A stretch of DNA of 5,173 nucleotides from Novosphingobium sp. (GTDB taxonomy: Bacteria; Pseudomonadota; Alphaproteobacteria; Sphingomonadales; Sphingomonadaceae), in contig JAJTFU010000006.1 of NCBI GenBank assembly GCA_021299075.1, positions 1 to 5,173 on the forward strand, read 5' to 3'. Below the pieces are notes generated by a model. It did no database searches and had not been told where the DNA came from. It saw only the letters and a list, made by a program, of their open reading frames with translations. This document shows positions 1 through 4,713 of the stretch, in pieces. Positions within the stretch are counted from its first letter, which is position 1; each line of letters opens with the position of its first letter. Position numbers and translations under genes: made by a program.

Positions 1-301
1 ATTGCATACTTCCGTGCTGCTGATAGCTCCGTGAGGCGCTGCCATAACCAACGATCATCATTTGCGCAGACATGCTTCGCACCTTGTCGGCGGCCTCGCG
101 TTCTTTGCCTGGAGCAATTGCCACGCAAGCGCCATACTCGAGATAGCCCAAGGCATAGGCGAGGCTTGCCACGGCCAACGAGACATGGTTCTCAGTGCTC
201 GAGGGGAACAGCTCTTGCACTTTGATCAGCAGGCGCTGGGCATTTTCGACAATCAGCTTGCGCTCACTTTCATTGGCGCTGCGGGTTTCAATCTCGGTCA
301 T
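1..301 (-). CDS. Unrecognised protein, N-terminal part (3' end outside window)
   Basis: The frame opens at an ATG at 301 that overlaps the parB-like stop as ATGA, with GGAG seven bases upstream inside the last parB codons. It stays open for 100 residues to the window edge. The start reads MTEIETRSANESERKLIVEN, then a helical 'AQRLLIKVQELFP'. A small-residue, Tyr-rich helix follows, 'SLAVASLAYALGYLEYGACV', then a charged 'PGKEREAADKVRSMSAQM' and 'IVGYGSASRSYQQHG'. There is no signal peptide or catalytic motif. The mixed composition suggests a soluble helical protein. I do not recognise the family. In F-like plasmids the gene after the leading-region parB-like gene is psiB, but I see no sequence basis to call this PsiB. 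Confidence 0.7.
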   Translation of the reverse strand, partial: MTEIETRSANESERKLIVENAQRLLIKVQELFPSSTENHVSLAVASLAYALGYLEYGACVAIAPGKEREAADKVRSMSAQMMIVGYGSASRSYQQHGSMQ

Positions 302-1810
302 TGGTTTGCTCCGGTGTTGAGCCCTTCATCAGCAAAGCGCAGCCAGGTCGGCACCCACTTGGTAGCAGCATCAAGCTCAGCCTGCGGGATGCCGCTCACT
401 GCCGCCTCGACCTCGCTGCTGCACAGCCGGTGGGCCTGCCGGCGCAGCTCACCCTGCGTGATGCCCTTGTGCTTTTCCACCCAGGTCGGGGCAACCTCGC
501 CCAGCATGTCAAAGATCTGGCCCTTGCGGAACATGGTCCAGAACTCGGGCGTCGATACCCAGTGCTTGGGCGCCGACATGCTGGCCAGCCAGTCGATGTA
601 GGCAGACTTCTCGCCAGCGTGCTTGGCCACAGTCATGCGGCCCAGCATTTCAGCAGCCACCGCCTTGCTGTCCGCTGCGCGGAACAAGGCCCAGGCTTTG
701 GCGTGGTCAGGCTCGTTGTGCCAGTCAGCATCCTGATAGGCGGTCGGGCCCAGCGTGCTGGTGCCGGCCACATCATAGTTGCGCGGTCCCATGAAGCAGC
801 TGCGGTGGATGATGAAGGCCAGCATGTCGAGCGCATCGGCATGAACCATCATGTCATTGGCAGTGCGTTCGATCAGGCGCTCACGCCGGATCATGGCCAT
901 GCGTTCCACGGCAAGCCGGGATGCAGTCGGACCGGTCGGTTCGGGATCGGCCGCAACCTCACCCGCCTCGCCATCGGGGGCGGCGGGCTCGGGTTCGGCC
1001 TGGTCGATATACCAGAACGTGATCCTGCCTTCGGCGTCAACGTGCGCACCAATCGGGCGCTCGGTTTCAACGTCCTCAACATCGACCTCGGCTTGCCAGT
1101 CAATGCCGCCCCAATAGTTGGTCGGCTTGTCGGTGATCCGGATTGCTGGGAACGGTGCTTCGGCAATAGCTGCTGCCACCAGCTCGGTGCGCTTGGCCAC
1201 GGCCAGCTGTTCAAGCAAGTCGGTGTCGGCAATGCGCACGCTCTCGCTGAACAGGTCGCGTTCGATCTTGCCGCCCGCTGCAAGGTAGGCTTCTTCGCCC
1301 ACCAGTTCGAGCAGCCGCGCATGTTCCCGGGTCGCCATGCCCAGCAGTTCGCGCAGCTTCCAGGTCGAACGGTTGTAGCCTTCGAGCTTGCTGTAGGCCG
1401 TGAAGGCAGACAGCTGTGCATCGGTATCAGCCGTAGCGCCGAGCGCCTTGGCTTCGGCATTGTCGATCTGCCCGGTAGCATAGGCATCAAACACTGTGGG
1501 GTGGAGGTTGCCCAGGCGCAGGACCCGCTCGACCTGCTTGACCTCGAGGCCGAAGCGGTCGGCCAGCTTGGCGGGATCGCTCTCGCCAGTAGCAGCGAAA
1601 GCCATCGTCAGCCAGCTTGCACAACGCCCGGTAGCGCCGGCCACCGGCCACAACTTCATGCTTCTTGCCCTTGGCCACGACAGTCAGGGGATTGATCAGG
1701 CCGTGTGCAGCAATGGATGCGGCCAGGTCGTCGATCGCAGTGGCGTCAGCCACGTTGGTCCGCATGTTGGTGGCGGACAGGACGAGCTTATTCAGGGGAA
1801 CGTGGATCAT
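298..1810 (-). pseudogene. ParB-like partition/nuclease-fold gene, apparently disrupted by internal deletion and frameshift
   Basis: This is a ParB/Spo0J-superfamily gene of the long plasmid type. It starts at the ATG at 1810, with AGGAG seven bases upstream. Residues 1-70 are a normal ParB N-domain: 'VPLNKLVLSATNMRT', 'IDDLAASIAAHGLINPLTVV', 'HEVVAGGRRYRALCKLADDG', with the first CTP-binding box GGRRYRA at 56-62. Near 1600-1610 the homology jumps to another frame and resumes as 'AFAATGESDPAKLADRFGLE', 'VERVLRLGNLHPTVFDAYAT', the DNA-binding helical region. That frame then continues through a long C-terminal domain ('GEEAYLAAGGKIERDLFSES') to 298. About 35-45 residues expected between these blocks, including the second CTP box (ENxxR) and the 'MxPADxxxAF' segment, are missing. 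Read without a shift, the first frame stops at 1487 after scrambled sequence. The far half could restart at the ATG at 1605 (435 residues), but no good ribosome site precedes it. Confidence 0.72.
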
Positions 1811-1820
1811 GGGGTATCTC

Positions 1821-2105
1821 CTAGTGTCTGCCTCGCAGGGCTTCTGCCACTCGTCCGATGTTGACGTTGAACCAGCTTGCCAGCTCTGATTGCGTGGCGG
1901 TTGGGTTCAAGTCGTATGCTTCACGGATCATTTCGGCCAAGGTGGGGGACATGGGCTGCGAAGAATTGGGCCTGCGCCGGTTGCGCATTTTCTTCTTGCG
2001 GTAGATGGCAAGGCCGTGGGCCTCGAGCGTTGCCACCAGCTGCTGTGGGTTCAGCACTGGCGGCAAGATCTCATTGAGCAACGACAGCTTGTCCTCGTCG
2101 GTCAT
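1821..2105 (-). CDS. Small helix-turn-helix protein between ardC and the parB-like gene
   Basis: This 94-residue protein has two parts. Residues 1-45 are an acidic-to-basic helical stretch (DEDKLSLLNEILPPVL, then IYRKKKMRNRRRPN). Residues ~51-94 look like a helix-turn-helix: 'PTLAEMIREAYDLNP' as first helix, 'ATQSELASWFNV' as second and 'NIGRVAEALRGRH' as recognition helix. The ending 'NVN.GRV.EAL.GR' is familiar from small alphaproteobacterial DNA-binding proteins of mobile elements, but I cannot name the family. The ATG sits in an ATGA overlap with the ardC stop, with AAGG eight bases upstream. Its own TAG stop lies inside the ribosome site (TAGGAG) of the parB-like gene, so the three genes are tightly coupled. 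It could be a regulator or a partition accessory protein. Confidence 0.75.
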   Translation of the reverse strand: MTDEDKLSLLNEILPPVLNPQQLVATLEAHGLAIYRKKKMRNRRRPNSSQPMSPTLAEMIREAYDLNPTATQSELASWFNVNIGRVAEALRGRH

Positions 2106-2935
2106 GCCGCAAGCCTTTCATCTTGGGGTTGGATGGCATCGAGCAGCTCGACCGCCTTGCTGGCATGGCTGGCAGCATGGACGATAAACTTCTTGTCGCC
2201 TTTGAGTTGGCTCAGCCAGCTGGCGATGTAGCTGACGTGATCGTCGCGCGTGGTCTGTTCGATCCCGAACTCGGCGCACAGGAATGCAGCGCCCAGCTCG
2301 GCAATCAACTCCTCGACTGCCCGCCCTTCACCGGCGTAGTTGCCAAGCCGATCAAGCCGGTGCTTGGCGCCGGTCCAGTGTGTCGCCTCGTGGAACAGCA
2401 CAGCATAGTAATGCTCGGGCGTATGGAACGCGCCGAAGTCTGGCATGTGGATGGTGTCGCTGCTTGGACGGTAGAAGGCAGAGCCGCCGCCATGCTCGAG
2501 CTTGATCTCATGCTCGCGGTCCATGATCCAGCGGTCGAGCGCTTCGATGCGCTGGTCAGCAGACAGGGTGGCAGGGGCCACAATGACGGGCGCGCCCTCA
2601 ACCTGGGCCTCGTTGAACACGAAGCTACTGCGCAGCAGCAGCCGGTCAGTGCCCGGTTCGGTGCCTTCGATCACCTTGTAGAAGATGATCGGGGTGCCGC
2701 GCTCACCCTTCTGGACCTGTGCGCCCAGCGCATCCCACTGCTTGTAGGTAGCCCAGCGCTGGCCCGGGTAGCCCGACAGCCAGAGCGACAGGATGTTGAC
2801 GCCGTTGTAACGCTTGCCGGTGGCAGCGTTGACAGGCAGGCCGCCAGTCATGCCGTGCCAGCACGGTTTCCACTGGCCGGCATCATCGACGCTGGCAAGG
2901 ATCCGGTCGGTCATCGTTTGATGAAGGTCACGCAT
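2102..2935 (-). CDS. ardC: ArdC-type antirestriction protein with zincin metallopeptidase domain
   Basis: This 277-residue protein belongs to the ArdC family: an N-terminal single-stranded-DNA-binding domain (DUF1738/ArdC_N) plus a C-terminal zincin-like peptidase domain. ArdC of plasmid RSa protects incoming transferred DNA. Residues ~3-90 carry the N-domain marks: 'WKPCWHG', 'GGLPVNAATGKRYNGVNIL', 'WATYKQWDALGAQVQKGERG', 'PIIFYK'. Residues ~145-225 carry the peptidase: 'GSAFYRPSSDTIHMPDFGAF', then the HExxH motif HEATHWTG (His182, Glu183, His186) and 'VEELIAELGAAFL' with a likely third zinc ligand or support at Glu209/Glu213. The active site is therefore intact. Length is near normal for the family. 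Its TGA stop overlaps the next gene's ATG (ATGA). It is preceded by a strong hairpin. Neighbouring ssb and parB-like genes fit a leading-region or element-establishment role. Confidence 0.88.
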   Translation of the reverse strand: MRDLHQTMTDRILASVDDAGQWKPCWHGMTGGLPVNAATGKRYNGVNILSLWLSGYPGQRWATYKQWDALGAQVQKGERGTPIIFYKVIEGTEPGTDRLLLRSSFVFNEAQVEGAPVIVAPATLSADQRIEALDRWIMDREHEIKLEHGGGSAFYRPSSDTIHMPDFGAFHTPEHYYAVLFHEATHWTGAKHRLDRLGNYAGEGRAVEELIAELGAAFLCAEFGIEQTTRDDHVSYIASWLSQLKGDKKFIVHAASHASKAVELLDAIQPQDERLAA

Positions 2936-2939
2936 GGTT

Positions 2940-2945
2940 CTCTCC
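2940..2945 (-). promoter_or_regulatory. Shine-Dalgarno site deciding the ardC start
   Basis: The minus strand reads GGAGAG-AACC-ATG before the ATG at 2935. The alternative upstream start at 2950 is a TTG that would place this site inside the coding sequence and lies next to the hairpin arm, so the ATG is preferred. Confidence 0.7.
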
Positions 2946-2952
2946 GACAAAA

Positions 2953-2996
2953 TGGAGCCGTGCCCTCATCGACAGGGGGGGGACGGCACGGCTCCA
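2953..2996 (-). terminator. Strong hairpin before ardC (weak terminator, leader hairpin or ssDNA signal)
   Basis: Plus-strand TGGAGCCGTGCC (2953-2964) and GGCACGGCTCCA (2985-2996) are perfect 12-base reverse complements around a 20-base loop. The loop contains eight consecutive G (2975-2982; C on the transcribed sense strand). On the minus strand the stem is followed by only a short T-run (TTTT), so intrinsic termination after ssb is possible but poor. The 3' arm ends about eight bases before the ardC ribosome site, so it could equally restrain or time ardC expression. Confidence 0.55.
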
Positions 2997-3065
2997 AGGT
3001 GAGCGATGCTGGTGTTATTCAGGGGAGGCTCCAGCACCGCCTATTCAAGGCTGGATCAGGGTCGC

Positions 3066-3470
3066 TCAGTCCCAGCCAGGAATGGCATCGTCGAGCGCAT
3101 CAGCCGTGGCGGCCGGCTGGGTCGTCCCGGCATAGCCGCCGCTGTTCTCAGCTCGTTCGCTCGAAAGGATCTCGAGCTTGGAGTTGAAGCCGAGCGTCAG
3201 GTCAAGGCTATGCTTGGCCTCGCCATCCTTGAGGTAGGCGCGCGCCGAGGGTTCACCTTCGGCAAAGAGCTTGCTGCCCTTGCGCACATACTCCTTGAGG
3301 AACTTGATCTTGTTCTCATCGAACACGGTCACGTTCACCCAGGTCGTCACCTTCTCGCCCTTGATCTTCTTGTTGGACGCAAGGCTGAAGCTGCACAGCT
3401 GGCGCCCGCTGTCGAGGGTCTTGAACTCGGGGTCTTTGCCGAGGTTGCCGATCACCTGCATGGTAAGCAT
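3066..3470 (-). CDS. ssb: Single-stranded DNA-binding protein (SSB)
   Basis: This 134-residue SSB coats single-stranded DNA and acts with the exonuclease and annealing protein upstream. Residues 1-103 form the OB fold: 'MQVIGNLGKDPEFKTLDSG', 'LCSFSLASNKK', 'TTWVNVTVFDE', 'FLKEYVRKGSKLFAEGEPSA', 'LDLTLGFNSKLEIL'. A very short linker (~20 residues, Ser/Gly/Ala/Thr) leads to an acidic tip ending 'ALDDAIPGWD'. The usual bacterial tip is DDDIPF with a terminal Phe that binds partner proteins; here a Gly-Trp-Asp ending replaces it. The ATG at 3470 is chosen because AAGGAG lies seven bases upstream and the OB fold begins at once. The upstream GTG at 3509 would add an unconserved basic stretch and has no such support. 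ssb is set apart from both neighbours by 130-167 bases of hairpin-forming DNA, so it is probably controlled separately. Confidence 0.93.
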   Translation of the reverse strand: MLTMQVIGNLGKDPEFKTLDSGRQLCSFSLASNKKIKGEKVTTWVNVTVFDENKIKFLKEYVRKGSKLFAEGEPSARAYLKDGEAKHSLDLTLGFNSKLEILSSERAENSGGYAGTTQPAATADALDDAIPGWD

Positions 3471-3637
3471 GGTATGTCTCCTTCGTTTCACTGGTGATGG
3501 TGGATGCACCCTGCCCCGTAAGTCGTTTCGGGAGTTGGCTGCCTACTCGGTCCAGTGCGGGCAGGGTGCGGTTGCCGTGGTGTTTCCACCTGCCACGGCG
3601 TCAGGTTTCGAGCCCCGCTTGCACCCGGGGATGGAAC
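3471..3637 (-). promoter_or_regulatory. Structured 167-base leader upstream of ssb
   Basis: No gene fits here. Read on the minus strand it holds three linked elements. First, GGGTGC (3626-3621) can pair with GCACCC (3569-3564). Second, a 7-bp hairpin GCCGTGG/CCACGGC (3599-3593 with 3580-3574) lies within that outer stem. Third, GCACCCTGCCC (3569-3559) can instead pair perfectly over 11 bp with GGGCAGGGTGC (3516-3506). The central segment therefore has two mutually exclusive partners. The second pairing leaves the ssb ribosome site (AAGGAG at 3483-3478) about 22 bases downstream and free. No U-run follows, so it is not an ordinary intrinsic terminator, and I could not pick a convincing promoter. 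Candidate roles are RNA switch, SSB autoregulation or a single-strand-specific promoter. Confidence 0.5.
3506..3569. repeat. 11-bp perfect inverted repeat upstream of ssb
   Basis: Plus-strand GCACCCTGCCC (3506-3516) and GGGCAGGGTGC (3559-3569) are exact reverse complements separated by 42 bases. The inner arm also has a weaker competing partner at 3621-3626. Confidence 0.8.
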
Positions 3638-4306
3638 TTATGCGGGTTCGAGCGCCTTGGTCAGCTCACCCTTCTTGGCGCTGTAGTGCTGGCGCGCTGC
3701 CGCCACCTGTGCAGCGTTGGTCTTGGCCAGTCGATCAACGGCCGGCCGATACTTGGCCAGTGCTACGTCCAGCTGCTCGAGCGTGGTGGCGGCATCGATC
3801 GCAGCCTTGAACTCATCAAGCTCAGCCACGGCCTCGACCTTGGCGGTAGCCTGGAACTCGGCGGCAACCTGATCGACATACTTGCTGTCGTCGAACTGGC
3901 CCATGTGCACATCGGCGCCGACGCCGACGAACTTGAAGGCGTTGTTGACCGCATCGGTGAACGCCTTCTTGAATGCCTCGTCGTCTTGGAACAGCTGGCC
4001 CGAGCTGCGCTTGGTGATCACCTTGTCGCCGCCCACCCCGTAGAAGAACTGGCCGGGGTTGGTGTGCCAGCAGCGAACGTGGCAATAGACCAGCACCTCG
4101 CCATCATTGGCATGGACCAAGGTGAACTGCGGTTCTTCCATGCCCCAGCCTTCACCGACCGGGCCGAAGGTTTCGGTTAGGCGCTGCACAATCCAGATCG
4201 GTTTGAGTGCGGTGCCGGAGAAACCGCCAGCACGCTTGAACCCCTTGGTGTGCTTGGGATCAGTCTTGCCGAGCGCATCCCAGAAGCGCGTGTTGCTCTT
4301 GCTCAT
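3638..4306 (-). CDS. Rad52-like (Sak-type) single-strand annealing protein
   Basis: This 222-residue protein is likely the annealing partner of the upstream exonuclease, pairing resected single strands. Residues ~5-60 (KTDPKHTKGFKR, GGFSGTALKPIWIVQRLTE, TFGPVGEGWG) form the conserved N-terminal block that I associate with Sak/Sak3 proteins of the Rad52 superfamily. Residues ~109-145 are more diagnostic: 'DEAFKKAFTDAVNNAFKFVG', then 'GADVHMGQFDDSKYV', matching the KKAxTDAxxxAxxxLG helix of Rad52-like folds. Residues ~150-222 are alanine-rich and predicted helical, probably a partner-interaction tail. The start is fixed by AAGGAG eight bases upstream and an ATGA overlap with the winged-helix gene. 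The fold assignment is from motif memory, so an exact family (Sak, Sak3 or unnamed) is not claimed. Position between exonuclease and SSB strongly supports the role. Confidence 0.78.
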   Translation of the reverse strand: MSKSNTRFWDALGKTDPKHTKGFKRAGGFSGTALKPIWIVQRLTETFGPVGEGWGMEEPQFTLVHANDGEVLVYCHVRCWHTNPGQFFYGVGGDKVITKRSSGQLFQDDEAFKKAFTDAVNNAFKFVGVGADVHMGQFDDSKYVDQVAAEFQATAKVEAVAELDEFKAAIDAATTLEQLDVALAKYRPAVDRLAKTNAAQVAAARQHYSAKKGELTKALEPA

Positions 4307-4602
4307 TGCCGTGTCTCCTTGATGGTCCAGACTTTGGCCATGCGCCCGCTGTCATTGCGGCGGCGCTGGCCAGTGTCCTCGATGTGTCCAAGCTTTTGGA
4401 GCTCGGTGATGCGGGGCCGGATCGACAGGATCGACAGGCCCAGCTTGTCTGCCACTTCATCTGGTGTGGCAGGGGCGGCGGCGATAACCCGAAGGCACGC
4501 CGCACGAAGGCGGGGCGTGCGAGGGGCTATCGCCTCAGCCGCTGCTCGTCCTGTCTCTTGATCCTTGAAGCCGGGCTGGTGCGGATAGGTAAACAGATCC
4601 AT
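4303..4602 (-). CDS. Winged-helix DNA-binding protein (short form)
   Basis: This 99-residue protein is probably a DNA-binding regulator. After a polar N-terminus (MDLFTYPHQPGF), residues ~27-97 give a winged-helix pattern: a first helix (RLRAACLRVIAAAP), a second helix introduced by 'TPDEVADKLG', a recognition helix 'SILSIRPRITELQKLG', then a basic wing 'DTGQRRRNDSGRMAKVW'. The 'S..SIRPRI.EL..LG.I..TG.RR.N.SGR.A.VW' pattern matches small phage and plasmid winged-helix proteins as I know them. This start is favoured by a GGAG sequence six bases upstream and because the conserved part begins here. A longer in-frame form starts at 4713 and is listed separately. The stop overlaps the next start (ATGA), and its last codons (ATC AAG GAG ACA CGG CAA) carry the ribosome site of the annealing-protein gene. 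The target operator is unknown; control of this recombination operon is only an inference. Confidence 0.75.
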   Translation of the reverse strand: MDLFTYPHQPGFKDQETGRAAAEAIAPRTPRLRAACLRVIAAAPATPDEVADKLGLSILSIRPRITELQKLGHIEDTGQRRRNDSGRMAKVWTIKETRQ

Positions 4603-4713
4603 TGCAGTCTCCGTGAGCCGTGCGTGGGTGATGAACTGGTGCCAGCCAGTGAGGAACAGCGTGACCGCTGCGCAGTAAGCGGCGATGGCGACGATGATCT
4701 GCGCCCACTCCAT
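4303..4713 (-). CDS. Long form of the winged-helix gene, with an N-terminal membrane segment (alternative start)
   Basis: The winged-helix frame stays open upstream to an ATG at 4713 that overlaps the exonuclease stop as TGATG, a standard coupled start. This gives a 136-residue product. Its extra 37 residues begin MEWAQIIVAIAAYCAAVTLF and contain a ~20-residue hydrophobic stretch ending near a Gly-Trp, followed by 'HARLTETA'. Third-position G/C is high in this stretch (31 of 37 codons by hand count), so it looks translated rather than spacer. No stop separates it from the winged-helix part. Either a membrane-anchored DNA-binding protein is made, or a former small membrane-protein gene has fused in frame with its neighbour, or two products arise from two starts. 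The ribosome site for this start is weak, which fits coupling to the gene before. Confidence 0.45.
   Translation of the reverse strand: MEWAQIIVAIAAYCAAVTLFLTGWHQFITHARLTETAMDLFTYPHQPGFKDQETGRAAAEAIAPRTPRLRAACLRVIAAAPATPDEVADKLGLSILSIRPRITELQKLGHIEDTGQRRRNDSGRMAKVWTIKETRQ
4609..4612 (-). promoter_or_regulatory. Shine-Dalgarno site for the internal winged-helix start
   Basis: The minus strand reads GGAG-ACTGCA-ATG, a consensus site with six-base spacing to the ATG at 4602. It lies inside the coding sequence of the long form. It is the main reason to accept the short product. Confidence 0.7.

Larger units (their letters stand above)
2936..3065 (-). promoter_or_regulatory. ssb-ardC intergenic region with hairpins
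   Basis: This is a 130-base gap without a gene. Just after the ssb stop a weak stem TCCAGC/GCTGGA is possible (3048-3053 with 3028-3037 region). Closer to ardC lies a 12-bp perfect hairpin, listed separately, followed on the minus strand by ATTTTG and then the ardC ribosome site. I saw no convincing -35/-10 pair. Confidence 0.4.

Noticed and set aside
62..601. Plus-strand open frame of 179 codons
   Set aside because: It crosses antisense over two coupled minus-strand genes and has repetitive, family-less composition.
1606..1659. Start of the second ParB frame at 1659
   Set aside because: The first 18 residues from this ATG are a frame shadow of the conserved GGRRYRA region and are not conserved themselves.
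301..1695. Long plus-strand open frame of 464 codons
   Set aside because: It is antisense to the ParB-like gene, has no family resemblance, and is explained by high GC and biased third positions on the opposite strand.
2123..3187. Long plus-strand open frame of 354 codons
   Set aside because: It lies antisense to ardC and crosses into ssb and the intergenic hairpins; the minus-strand frame carries the recognised motifs.
3471..3509. GTG start for SSB at 3509
   Set aside because: It would add a basic unconserved stretch encoded partly by a hairpin arm; the ATG at 3470 has a consensus ribosome site and begins the OB fold.
3506..3650. A possible tRNA or tRNA-like gene (GGTTCGA-like motifs near 3604 and 3645)
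   Set aside because: The stems do not assemble into acceptor, D, anticodon and T arms of proper length on either strand.
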